From assembly GCF_032062135.1 (NCBI RefSeq), contig NC_092858.1, positions 124,362,846-124,426,845 of the forward strand: 64,000 nucleotides of DNA. Direction: 5' to 3'. The DNA comes from Pyxicephalus adspersus. Lineage: Eukaryota; Chordata; Amphibia; Anura; Pyxicephalidae. The position numbers and the translations under genes are program-made. The notes under the pieces are model-generated. The model searched no databases and was not told where the DNA came from. It saw only the letters and a program-made list of their open reading frames with translations. Positions 52,420 through 63,142 of the stretch are shown here, piece after piece. The stretch's first letter is position 1; the number at the start of each line of letters is the position of its first letter.

Positions 52420-52637
52420 GACAGACTGGGCTCTCAAAGGCTGGAGAAGATATGTTTTCATTAGTCAAACTAGGTAATCCAGCAAACCTGGAATGGATCT
52501 GGTCCAGGATTCAAAACATTGGCTAGCAAATAGCAAATGACTTAGAAGCAATCAATTCCAGGTTTGCTGGATAACCCAATATTACTGAAGAAAGTGTATC
52601 CTGTCCAGCCTTGGAGAGGTTTAATAAATCGGGGCCA
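52420..52637. repeat. Dispersed fold-back repeat, copy 6
   Basis: Arms AATCCAGCAAACCTGGAATG and CCAGGTTTGCTGGATAACCC, with right end GCCTTGGAGAGGTTTAATAA. Confidence 0.82.
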
Positions 52638-52985
52638 TTTTCTCACATCAATACTGATTGTGTCTCAGCAAACACATTTCAGTTGTCTCACTATAAGACC
52701 GATTGTGGCTCTTCAGACATGTTTCTACTACAATTTATTGAGAAGTTCTTTATCTATTCGTCCAATAATGTTTTCCATTACAAAATATTATTCACTGTGT
52801 TTACTATTTTCCTGCATGTTTTTCAAACACCTGTTGGAACATGTTCCATAATTAATAAGCCCATTTGAAGTCATACATTCGCTGGATTGAAATTTTAGTT
52901 ACAGATTCTATGATTGTATTTTATTTGGAGGATGAAGGCTGTTAATATTATAAAATAGGTTGCAATGTGACAGTGAGGATATATT

Positions 52986-53161
52986 GGGCCCGATTTATTA
53001 AAGCTCTCCAAGGCTGGAGAAGATACACTTTCATCAAAGAAGCTGGGTGATACAGCAAACCTGGAAAGGATTTCTTCTTCCAGGTTTACTGGATCACCCA
53101 GGTTTAACTTTGAAAGTATATCCTCTCGAGCCTTGGAAAGCTTTATTAAATCAGGCCCATA
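52986..53161. repeat. Dispersed fold-back repeat, copy 7 (best preserved)
   Basis: It runs from GGGCCCGATTTATTAAAGCT to AGCTTTATTAAATCAGGCCC with arms pairing over most of their length and a short central loop. It lies about 130 nt upstream of the exon 3 donor side in intron 3. Confidence 0.85.
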
Positions 53162-53294
53162 ATGTATTACTATATTGGACTGTGGGGGAAGAAAAATACC
53201 CCATTTGCTGGTATACTATTTTGAGACCAAGACAAGGCAGGAAAGGATGTTAAAATAATTTCAAAATATTGTAAAATCTACCCCACCTCTTTAC

Positions 53295-53469
53295 CTTTTA
53301 TCGTGAGCCTCCTTGGTATCTTGCATAACCATGTGATGTTTCATTTCTTCTTGTACTATGGGGCAGTGTTCCCCAACATCAAAGGGGGATAGTTCTTCCT
53401 TGGCATCATCACTGAGGACCTCAGTTGCAAACACTTTCTCAGCTAATGTACGGATCTCTTCTTTATTGT
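53295..53469 (-). CDS. AMPD1: AMPD1 exon 3
   Basis: 175 nt: two bases of a split codon, 57 codons, two bases of an Arg codon. Acceptor is CTCTGCAG and donor is AAG|GTAAAG. It encodes IRTLAEKVFATEV, then KEELSPFDVGEHCPI. AEKVFA and the SPFDV..CPI segment are N-terminal landmarks of AMPD1. The entry phase needs a single base from the preceding exon. Confidence 0.92.
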
Positions 53470-54065
53470 CTGCAGAGTTGAATACCACATTTATTACAGA
53501 TTAATAACAAACTTGTAAACACTAAATGACTGATGATATGGGAAACAGATCAGGTTATTTCCCCCCATGGCTTTCAGTAAAACAATGGTTAAACAATGAA
53601 CACTAAATAATACTAATAATATAATACAATAATATAAAAATAAGGAACGTAAAGCATATGCAGCACATATTCTATGTGTGCCGGGTGCCTATAATCCAAT
53701 TAGACTCTATTTTTAATTTTGACATTGCATTGGAAAATGAGGACAAGTTTTATGTTTATGTTTTATGTAATATTATTACATGATTCGGATGGAAAGAGCT
53801 ATGAGGCATTTTAAACTACTATTTGTACTGCTATTGCCAGACTGTATTGATTAGTAAATAAAAGTGATCCATTACCTAGCTTATGTTTAACTAGCTCAAC
53901 TAGACTTCAGACCATTTTGCACTTTTAGTTAGAGGAAGAATATGTTGAGGTTTCTGGAACCCCCCAACAACCAGGTCAAAAAAGCTTTATGAACAACCAC
54001 TATATAGACAGAAACATTCTGTTTTATAGAGAGGGAGAGTGAGGACGGAATATGGGAGGTGTTAC

Positions 54066-54079
54066 CTGCTTTCGCGGAA
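54066..54079 (-). CDS. AMPD1: Candidate AMPD1 microexon 2
   Basis: A 14-nt stretch, TTCCGCGAAAGCAG, is framed by a good acceptor with a pyrimidine tract (TTTTATTTCCAG) and a donor CAG|GTAACA. Human AMPD1 has a 12-nt microexon at this place. Joined to exon 3 it ends in the phase exon 3 needs only if it is entered in phase 2. A microexon this short cannot be proved by eye; a chance match is possible. Confidence 0.3.
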
Positions 54080-56485
54080 CTGGAAATAAAATCATTCTTA
54101 CTTCTCATTATTGATCTGGCAGGATAGATTATTTGACATTGTTGGACAACTGTACAAACACCAGGTTTTTGCCCAAGATAATCATGAACATTTATAACTG
54201 GCATCAAAAATTTAGCATCTGTATGTAACTTTAGACTTTCAAATATGTTTCTTGGATAATATATGTTTTGCTGAAATTCCAGATTTCATATGAGATTTTT
54301 ATTACCTGTTGAAGAAGAAATATGGCTTCCCATTCAAAAAACACATGCTCTACTACTTACTACTAGTTACATGTGCACCGTTTTCTTCTAGTCCCACTGC
54401 ACTACAATGAGAAAATGTTGCAGGGATCATGACTACCTCACCTCTGATGCACAATGCTGTAGTTTGTCAATCAGCACCGGATCTCATCTATTTCTGCCCA
54501 CTGCTTCCTGGACCGACAGTCCTGAGCCTGTTACTGAAAAGCTCACACTGATCTGCAGTGTCTGGGAGATGGGGTAAGTGGAGAAGGATTTTGTGCAGTA
54601 AGAGAGGGCAATGGAAGTTAATAATCCTATTAAGCTTTAGCATCACATACTAACAAAATTTGGGATTAAATCAAAATATTGAACAAACAATTGCCCTGTA
54701 ACATGCCAATCATCAGTCTACACCTTAGGTAAACTGTTTCCAATGGCTTTACAACTTATAGTTTGGCTGACTAGATAATAAGGTGATAAATAGTAACACA
54801 CTAACACAAGGACACCCTGTGTACAAACAAAGGTCATGTTCTTTAACACCAAATTCAATGCTGTAGGTAACATATTTGGGGAAATGGCAGATTGTGAGCT
54901 TATCCTATTTGGATTATCCTACTTGACTGACAACAGATATGGTCTTCTTCTATCTTATAGAATAAATATTGCAGGAAATTATATTTATCTATATGCATGA
55001 TCACAAATGTCATATAACAACCGCCTTGATCGTGTCAATAATCTAATTATTCTTTTGGTAAATTGTAGTATTGCAAAGTAACATTTGTTCTAAGCACCTT
55101 TTTTTGACATTCCTTGTTTTCTGAATGGCTAAGGGAAGGGAGGGTGTAACAATTACACTAATGCAACCTTGATAGGTAACCACTTATCTCAAATTTGGAG
55201 CTGCCAGAAGTACAATGGCAGCTGTACTATGAAGATGGAATAAACTTATTGATTTGGCAGAAGCAACAAGTGTTCCATGCATTACTTATACTTCACTCAA
55301 GGTCATTTTTTCCTTAGACCCCTATTCTTAAAAAAAAAAAAAACTTTCAGACTTGCAGCTATTAATTGCTCCTATTGGCCCCTCTTCATCTACTGTGCTG
55401 TCAAGCACACAGTAAGGTTGATTGAGGTGAGTGCAGCTGACGTGCTTGGAAAGGTCATGGCCAGAAGCCACCCGTTACTTTCAGGAACTGTACTAAAATC
55501 TACTGCAACTGAACTGTAGCCACAGCTGCATGCAAACACGTTCACAAGTTGGTTTCCAATTGCTCTCATTGGGTTGAATGGGAACACAGTTGAACCTGCG
55601 ATGGAATGCTGTAGTCAGTCACAAATTTGAAATGGCCCTTAACCTTGAGTTTTATATTACGCTTATCAACAAAACCTAAAAACAGACATTGTTTGCAGAA
55701 ATAATATTGTATTATGCTGGTGCTTCTTTTTTTAACTAGTTGGTAAGGAAAATCAATTTGCATTGCAAAAGCCCTGTAACCTTTATCTATGGTTTCAAAA
55801 GGGCTCATCATATGATGACTTGCTAGGTGTGATAATGGATAATGTTATCTTAGGAGTTTATAACCACTCTAAATATTTATTTCTTATTCACAGCCAGGAA
55901 GTGTAATGTAATAGAGTAAATATTTAAAGCAGACCATCAGCCAAAATTAACAGGACAAAAAGGAATAGCCAATTAAAAGATAGGATAACAAAACCGGCTT
56001 TTCATTTGTTTTTTGATTGAGGACTTTTACTGGCCATTATATGGTATCATTATGTACAAGGGGTATCTACACTGAATGATTCTGACTCTTTTCTGTACTA
56101 TTTATTAAAATTTTGATTTAAACAAACTCTTATTCTGAAGCTCTATTATTAGTCGTGCCCGATCCTTCTTTAATTGGACTACAGAATATCTCGTTGTTTC
56201 GTCATCTCTACAACACATGTGAAAGTTTTCTGTTTATAGATCATTTTTCTGTACTTGCAGCATTTTTAAAGAGAAAAGATGGCAAAATGTGAATGTTTTA
56301 AACTATGGACTTTTTTGGAGGTGCCAAACATACACATCAACAAAAATATAATTTAAAGAACTGGAGAACATTATTCTTGCAATTTTCTTTTGCTTACTTT
56401 GCTATTTAAAATATAATGTGTTATATATGCATGTTATATTGTACTATTTAAATAGAAAATTACTCTTTTAACTTATCTGGGTTTT

Positions 56486-56565
56486 TTAAAAATGTTTACA
56501 TTTTACTCACTTGTATACATTTACTTTAAAAATGTTTACATTTTACTCACTTGTATACATTTACT
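56486..56565. repeat. Tandem duplication of ~39 bp
   Basis: TTTAAAAATGTTTACATTTT and the following CTCACTTGTATACATTTAC occur twice in a row with no differences. Confidence 0.92.
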
Positions 56566-56614
56566 CACGATTCACCTTATTATACCATTGTAAGTTTGGA
56601 AGTCATACATACAT

Positions 56615-56665
56615 GGGGCAGCACAGTGGCTCAGCGATTAGCACTCTGGCCTTTGGACATTTTCT
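56615..56665 (+). repeat. Possible tRNA-derived SINE head
   Basis: GGGGCAGCACAGTGGCTCAG followed by CGATTAGCACTCTGGCC resembles the box A region of a tRNA-derived SINE common in fish and amphibians. Box B and a tail are not seen. Confidence 0.4.
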
Positions 56666-57498
56666 AATTGAATCCAATAAAAAAGTGTGAATTTGGATTT
56701 TTTTTTTATAATGATAGTTACCCTTATGGTGTGTGTTGCATAGACACATTACTCCCATTCTATTACCAACCCCCTTCCTTGGTAGAAAAATCATTTCCCC
56801 CATGTCTCCGAGTGTTGATGATGAGTGGTGAGCACTTCCAACACTCCTATACTGAATACATTATTTCGGACCACCTGGACATAATTGGTGCCGTGGGTTG
56901 AACAGGCAGCCAATATATTACAGGGGGAAGGGGGCTCTGGACACCCAGCAGAAGAGGATAGGGCTGATGATGCTAGCAATGCACCACCCTAAAAATAAGA
57001 CAGGGATCAAGGAGTTGTAGGAACTTCCACATCTTGATCCATGGATCTCACAGTTAGGAGATTGATCACTTTGAATGGGCAGAAAACTCGGCAGACAAGG
57101 AGTTCAGCTTTTATAAACAATGTCCGTCTTTTAAAGCAATATACCCAAATCTAATTGTATATTACAAATAGATATTAGTCATTTAAAATGACTAGTAGGT
57201 GATGATCTGTTTTTATCTCTTTTTAGCAAGACAGCTCAAAGAACAATGTCAATCACATTGACCTGTCACAAAACATCTCTAACTAATCTCTAACTAATCA
57301 GACCTATGTGACATAAAACCAGGGTGCTACGCGTTTCTGTGCTTCACATTATTATTGCATTAAGGAGGACCCTATTTTTGAACTTACTTTTCATTGTTGA
57401 AAAAAATTTAACAAACATAGTTACTGCAGCCAGCAAATGTCTTGATTTTAATCTTTTTTCCTCCATTTGGGTTTTTAATTACATCAGTGACATCAACA

Positions 57499-57777
57499 AT
57501 GGCACCCAAAATTACATGCGCAAGATTGGGTGTCTTGCCCCTGTTGGGTGTCATTTTCCTGTTAACATTGGAACTCCCATCTTGTTCTGTGTATGCACAA
57601 GTTTGGAGGAACATTTGTGGAAGGCCCCTGATGATACAGTGCCTATTATCTGACATGTACAGAAGAACAGTCACAGTAATTAACACTGCAGCCTGGGATA
57701 TATTGTATGAGCTAAATATCCCACGAGACTGCGGGTTTACCATCACTGCGAGGGTGAAGATGGATGTGGTGAGCTAA
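57499..57777 (+). CDS. Possible small secreted protein or its first coding exon
   Basis: A 92-codon frame starts at an ATG with strong context (ACAATGG). It begins MAPKITCARLGVLPLLGVIF, a basic start and hydrophobic core that reads as a signal peptide with likely cleavage after SCSVYA. The mature part has four Cys or fewer and contains PLMIQC and ELNIPRDC. The spacing of these two motifs recalls the ZP-N-like fold of the PLAC1/oocyte-secreted protein group (ELHLxxxC), but this is a weak resemblance. GTGAGC just before the stop could be a splice donor, making this a first exon. It lies antisense to AMPD1 inside the candidate first intron. Composition is less AT-rich than the flanks. It may also be a chance frame. 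Confidence 0.35.
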   Translation: MAPKITCARLGVLPLLGVIFLLTLELPSCSVYAQVWRNICGRPLMIQCLLSDMYRRTVTVINTAAWDILYELNIPRDCGFTITARVKMDVVS

Positions 57778-57795
57778 AGTATAACAAATCACTAA

Positions 57796-57802
<7 letters not shown>

Positions 57803-57856
<54 letters not shown>

Positions 57857-57861
57857 TATAT
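57803..57861. repeat. (TA)n microsatellite
   Basis: About 50 nt of pure TA dinucleotides after an A-run, starting about 25 nt beyond the stop of the 57499 frame. Confidence 0.95.
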
Positions 57862-58172
57862 TGATAAGACTGTTTTAAGTTCTATAAATTGCAGACTGTT
57901 TCATTGCTTTGCAAAGTATGTATAATTAACTTATAATTACATGGACCTTTGCTCCTAATGGAGTTTTCAGTCCAGTGTTTATTCCTATATTTTAGAACCA
58001 ATATTGGAAAATCTATGGTGTCTTTTTAAATGGAATGCACAAACATGAAAATGATGTTCAAACTTATGTGAGCAATAAAACCAGAACATCTGTACCGAAA
58101 AGCAAACAAAAAAAATAATCCTGTGGAATAGAAGAGTCATTTTATTTTAGGAAATTGTGGATTTTTATTTAC

Positions 58173-58261
58173 CTGAATAATTGGCATGTCTGTTGTTCTG
58201 GCCTATAGAAAACCACCCAGTTTCTGAATCCGTAAAATAAGGATTCCTGAACAGCAAGCAT
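58173..58261 (-). CDS. AMPD1: Candidate AMPD1 first coding exon
   Basis: A donor CAG|GTAAAT follows ATGCCAATTATTCAG (ATG at 58187-58185), which resembles the MPLF start of mammalian AMPD1 but has one base more. From that ATG the join to the candidate exon 2 and exon 3 is out of frame and soon stops. The frame that does connect is open upstream to another ATG at 58261-58259 with a good context (G at -3) and an in-frame stop before it. It gives an extension beginning MLAVQESLF. Either start is tentative. Confidence 0.35.
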
Positions 58262-58373
58262 TTCTACCGGTTGAATAAGCACACATCACATTTTCACAAA
58301 ACACAAGGATACAACCTTATAATAAATAATGAATTTATAACCAAAACATGTTTTTATGACTAGTTAGCCAGCC

Positions 58374-58381
58374 TATTTATA
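58374..58381 (-). promoter_or_regulatory. Possible TATA box upstream of AMPD1
   Basis: TATAAATA on the minus strand lies about 110 nt before the upstream candidate ATG and overlaps a near match to a MEF2 site (ATATAAATAG). MEF2 is known to act on mammalian AMPD1 in muscle. The surroundings are AT-rich, so a chance match is possible. Confidence 0.25.
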
Positions 58382-59354
58382 TTTTGTGTATGTCACTTGC
58401 AGACAATGCAGTCTGGAGGCTGTTACTGAAAACAAAAATCACAGGTTAAGACTGCACTAGATGGTGGCTGGCATTCTAAGGGTTTGCAGCTTGCACTGAG
58501 CTCATGGCCACACACAGAACTTACTTGATTCTCTTGACATCTTGATGCCAGGTCTTTACAGCTCAGCAGAGGGATAAGTGAATAGTCTAGCTGGTACTGG
58601 GTAGAAGTGTCAGACTGCTAGTGTGTGCACTCTTCTTGTGCTGTAATGTGATCTATACACTTTAAAAGGATAGGAGTCTATTTCCAGCATAGGGTTCAAA
58701 GTAGTTGCTAGAAGAGCAGATGCAATGAAACTTATTCCCTACTACAGCTAGAGAGATTAAGTGCAAAGCTTCAACACTTGTATATTTTGCATAAATATAT
58801 ATCATTATTTTTTAATTTATACTATCATTACTAGCCCACAGTAGTGGCTCACGAGAATAGGAAAAAAAATAACATAACCAATAGGCACCAATATATTTTT
58901 CTATATAAAATAGATAATGTTGCCATATTTTGCCAAAATGCTATTTTTATATAACCAATAAAAACTTACAGATCTTGGCAGAAGTAAAAATACAAGAAGT
59001 AATAAAAAAATAATTTTGGGGAATTTTAAGGTAATATATAGTAATAAGTTTAAATTTAATCATATGCGTAATTTAAAAACCTTTTATTTCACATCTTTAA
59101 AAGATGGTATGTAATGCAAATGTTATGTAACGACACCCTGGATGCCTATGATAGTGACCATAACACAGCCCAAAATATTTGCACGTATTGGTAGTTACAC
59201 CTTCCCTTCAAGTATAACATATACAAAGAGCCTTAAATAGTAAAGAAAAATGTAAAGAAGTAAAAATACAAAGGCTTAAAACATTTAAGTACACAATACA
59301 CACTAAAAGATAATATAGATGACTTACAGTATAAATAGAAGGAATTTGATAATC

Positions 59355-59404
59355 ATGCCACTACGAACATGTTTCAGGGTATTACCCTGTCATCAAAGTG
59401 GCAG
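59355..59404 (-). ncRNA. Hammerhead-ribozyme-like motif 4
   Basis: On the minus strand stem I pairs TGCCACT with AGTGGCA. The core is TTGATGA (C to T at its first position), stem II is AGGG/CCCT with loop TAATA, then GAAAC, AT, GTT. The extra base before stem II recurs as in motif 1. Confidence 0.45.
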
Positions 59405-60715
59405 CAGAACCCCAAGAAATTTTTACATTGGTACCACAAATTATTGCTGGAAGCTCTTTTTGCACTTGCTTGACCTTAAGTTTCTTCTACATCTTCTATC
59501 AAAAGATTGCCACCTTGGAGCATTTGCTTAAAGTAGACCATCTCTAAGAGATGCCATTGCTGCCATTTCTGAGCTCATTGTCAAGAATTTAGATTGCCTG
59601 GTTATAAAGCTGACCTTTTGGTTTGCCAACTGTCAGTCAGACCCCTGAAACAAGTGCCCAGATAATGGTGACATGTTGTCAGGGATTCAGAAGGTATTTA
59701 AAGCAGAGGATCAAAATTCCAACCAGGCATGCAGTATGGTCTGCTTTCCAGAACTTTCATGTAAGAGTATAGAATACTATTTTCTAACTTTATTCTGCAG
59801 TAGTTTGCCTACATGGATTTGTAATGGGCCGGAAAAAGTGCGAAACGTAAGTGCTTTACCACTTCTTCCTAAATGTTTATTAAATAGTCCACTTTGCAAT
59901 CTATTGTGCAGTGCATTTTAGTTGACATGTCATATCCCAGCTGGCATGGGTTGGTATGTGCTTTCGCATTGTGAGTGTGTTATTTTCTTTGTACTGTGCA
60001 ATATACTAAAATATATTTTTTTTATTACTTGCCATCTTACAATGCAGGAACATTTGTTGATGATGGCCGGCTGATGATGATGATGATTGATGATGATGGC
60101 CAGCTTTAGGACTGTAACACGTTATGAGGATTGTTTGCAAAATGATTTAAGGGCAAATCCGGAATAAGAACTTTTGTGTTTTTTTTTTAATTGTTTGTGT
60201 CCCGTTTGGACAAGTTTCTCCCAAAGGCACAACTGGAAGTGAATAGAACTTTTTAAAACTCATCTCTGACAATGGACACCAGAACAAGTGCCTCATTGGA
60301 TTTCCCCCTCTACTCCCATTATAGTAACAAGCATAGAATTCTGGATCCCCTTTTCATTTTCGCCAAGGTTATATATTCCACACAGAGGAGAGGTTATAGT
60401 TGTCCCTTAACACTAGAAGATGATTCTTTATTAGGGATATTTCTAATGTTTATTTACAATTATCTTCTGCATACCCAATACACATATTGTATGAAAATCA
60501 AATGATCAGTGTGTAAACTATAATAGGAATAGGATATAGGAAAAATAGGGAGGTGGATATTTTTTTTTTGTTAATGGAAATGTGTGAAATTGCCTGGTTT
60601 AAACTAAAATTTTGGCCTTCCTTTCTTTCCTATCAACTTTAGTTTTCACTGTGCTCTATCTAGACTTTGAAGGAGAGTTTAGTAATGTAAAATGGTTTTG
60701 CTAACAGAAAGAAGG

Positions 60716-61046
60716 TACAGGTTGACAATCGAAAATCCGGCCATCGATAATCCGATTCCTTCAGTTTTCCAGCATGAATTTCGGATCACATTATCAATAC
60801 AGGGACTGTAGTACACTGTTTGGCCTCTTATGTTTTGATGGCGCTGTTCTGCAGAAACACCTGTTAGGTCTTGCTTGCTTCACTAAATACACGCTGAGAC
60901 GTCCCTGCTGCCTGCTCCCTGGAACTGTGCCAGATCTCTGCGGCTGCTGCGAGAGGAAGACTGTTCTGTGTGTGGAGGAGAGTATAACCAAAAATCCGGC
61001 TCTCCTCAGGTCCAGAGGTTGCGGGATTTTTGAAAGTCAACCTGTA
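60716..61046. mobile_element. TA-flanked MITE with pogo/Tigger-like ends
   Basis: The ends TACAGGTTGAC and GTCAACCTGTA are inverted and include TA. Further in, CGAAAATCCGGCC pairs with AAAAATCCGGCTC-like sequence. The GC-rich middle gives open frames on both strands that are not genes. Confidence 0.75.
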
Positions 61047-62499
61047 TAATTAGTTCATGTGTCTACAGGTCCCCCTGTATGCAATAAAACGCTAAAAATT
61101 CTGCAATCTAAATTTACATTGACAGGTATCTATTTTACAGCAAGGCAGACTCAATCCAGTACAATTATCTTTCATTTAGTAGTCTCAGTACAATGTAAAA
61201 AAGCGGAATTTCTCACTTTCTTCTCTATTTTTTTTGGGACTTGGTGATAATTTAGAAACACAAAAGCCTATTCACAGATTACAGAAGGCTTTATCTTCTA
61301 GAATTACCCAATAGAATTTCTCTTTTTTCTAGAAGATGTCTGGTACCATGTCATGGCATACATGTACGGGGCCACAGTTGCCAAATAAATTTAATACATT
61401 TGCATTTATTTCATTTTGATAGTTGTGGTCTGGTGTAATCAGGATTTATTCACAGAGACCCAGATTACATAAAGCCACAGCTTTATTCAGTACAATAAAA
61501 AAAAAGTTTATTGCATGGATTTTTTAAATTTTGATATTATTTATAAGATCCTGCAGCATCCAGTAAAAAAACATTCACAGTAAAGAGAATTCTCAGTTTT
61601 GTTGTAGAAATACTGGTAAATTACAGGTAAATTTTGCAGAAGAAATATGTGGAAAAAGGGTTGTCAAGGTTCCACTGAAAACAAGATGGCACATGTAACT
61701 ATTTTTTTAGAGAAATATTGATATAAATTACCTTTTTTTATCTGGTCTTGCTGATGATACCGCTAAAAGTGCAGATTAAACACATGCAAGCAGATATTCC
61801 ACATTTTTTAGCACTGCTTATGGCACCTTGCCAACCACTTGGCTGCGCCCACTGCTGCAATGGTTCCTATATGGCAGAACTGAACTGCTCACTGCCACCC
61901 CATCCATTCTCCATGACTGAGCATAGGTAGGATACTACATGTAATGTCCCAACCACAAGAACAGCTCAGGTGTGTGGGAAGCGCCATTACCTCTGCCAGT
62001 CTGCATGCCCTAACAGAAAATGACACACTAAGAAAAAATATATATCATTTTGTCCCTCTACTGACAATGTTAAACCCTATACCATTTTTTCTCATTCAGT
62101 GTTTTTCTTCTCTAAATATCTCTCTTTCCACTACAAATCTTAATCCTGCCTTAAACCCACAGAGCTCTAGCTCCAGAAACATTGATATTCATGTGAGAGG
62201 TTTGACGACTTTACTAGGTTGTGTAATGGGAAAGAAATAATCTTACCGGTCTTGACTACAAGGGGTGTTTCTACAAATTTAATGATCAACCTCAAAATCT
62301 CATGGTCAACATTTATGCATGTATCTTTATTGGTGGATAGAGTTTCTTTTATTTGGATGGCTCAAAGCTATTAGATATGATTCCCTGTACTTTCCACCTT
62401 GTCCAATACCAGACATACCGGAATTCTTAGCATGGTATAAATGCCATCTACTGTTTATTTCTGGAAATGCAGTACCATGCTGGTGACACAAACAAATTT

Positions 62500-62678
62500 G
62501 GACTTATTTATTAAAGCTGGGTGATCCTGAAAACCTAAATTGATCTGGCCCAGGATTAAAAATTATATGCCAATAGCAATTTATTTTAAGAAATCCATTC
62601 AAGATTTACAGGATCACCCAGATCCCATGATAGTCTATGTTCTCCAGTCTTTAAGAGCTTTAATATATCAATCCCATA
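62500..62678. repeat. Dispersed fold-back repeat, copy 8
   Basis: Arms GGTGATCCTGAAAACCTAAA and AAGATTTACAGGATCACCC; the outer right end is AAGAGCTTTAATATATCAAT. It is more diverged than copies 6 and 7. Confidence 0.7.
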
Positions 62679-62889
62679 GTGTGTGCTATTGCAGGTATTA
62701 ATGTGCAATGCAGGGCTCTGCAGAGGGAGTAGGTGATTTTCTCCACATCCCTGATAAAGAATTTCTAGATGATATAAGGTATCTTCTTAGCCGTTTAGAT
62801 TATTCAAAAAAGATATAGAGGCACATTTCTTAATTCATCTTCATCACCATAGACAAAATTAAAACAAGGGAAACAAAATTAAATTATGC

Positions 62890-63142
62890 GTGCGATCTGC
62901 ACTTTTGTTTCCCATTGAAGAAAAAGCTTCTGCGCATTCCCAAAAACGGGTATGCGCAGAAGGAGCAGCCAGAAGCCTCCCAGGATCCATGTCATATGTA
63001 TCCCAGAAGGTTCTTCAGTGATCAAGACAGAATGGGGATTGGCTTCACCTTTTTGTTTTATTAAAAGAAGAGTTTTAAACCCCCTCCCCCCTCAAAAAAA
63101 AAGGTAATGTTTTAAATTTTAGTTTAGGTTCACTTTAACGTG
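62890..63142. repeat. Partial MITE-like block
   Basis: The end TTTTAGTTTAGGTTCACTTT resembles the end of the element at 18660. The body contains a small hairpin, CTTCTGCGCATTCCC against GGTATGCGCAGAAGG. The left boundary is unclear. Confidence 0.4.

Larger units (their letters stand above)
25955..58261 (-). other. AMPD1: AMPD1 gene, muscle AMP deaminase (exons 1-16, exons 1-2 tentative)
   Basis: AMP deaminase hydrolyses AMP to IMP and ammonia in the cytosol, as part of the purine nucleotide cycle. Fourteen exons found by translating the minus strand join in phase, each with AG acceptor and GT donor, into 730 codons ending at a TGA. The order follows the family: a divergent N-terminal region (exons 3-6), then the TIM-barrel catalytic domain with DTHIHA in exon 8, RPHCGEAG in exon 13 and LSTDDP in exon 14. 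The isoform is called AMPD1 rather than AMPD2 or AMPD3 from the N-terminal SPFDV..CPI segment, the DPFRTDNLP segment and the exon layout, which matches the 16-exon human gene. The gene spans about 32 kb. Oddities are an in-frame TGA in exon 5 and a start codon that does not join in frame. The locus could be a null allele, a pseudogene, or a working gene with a sequence error. Confidence 0.93.

Noticed and set aside
53929..54207. Minus-strand 92-codon frame near the candidate microexon
   Set aside because: Part of it resembles the frame in Harbinger MITE remnants, and it has no connection to the AMPD1 frame.
57324..57746. Two other 109- and 112-codon frames overlapping the 57499 frame
   Set aside because: They lack a signal peptide, a good start context or any motif; only the 57499 frame has these.
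60774..61049. Cys-rich 91-codon frame
   Set aside because: It lies wholly within a TA-flanked MITE with inverted ends.
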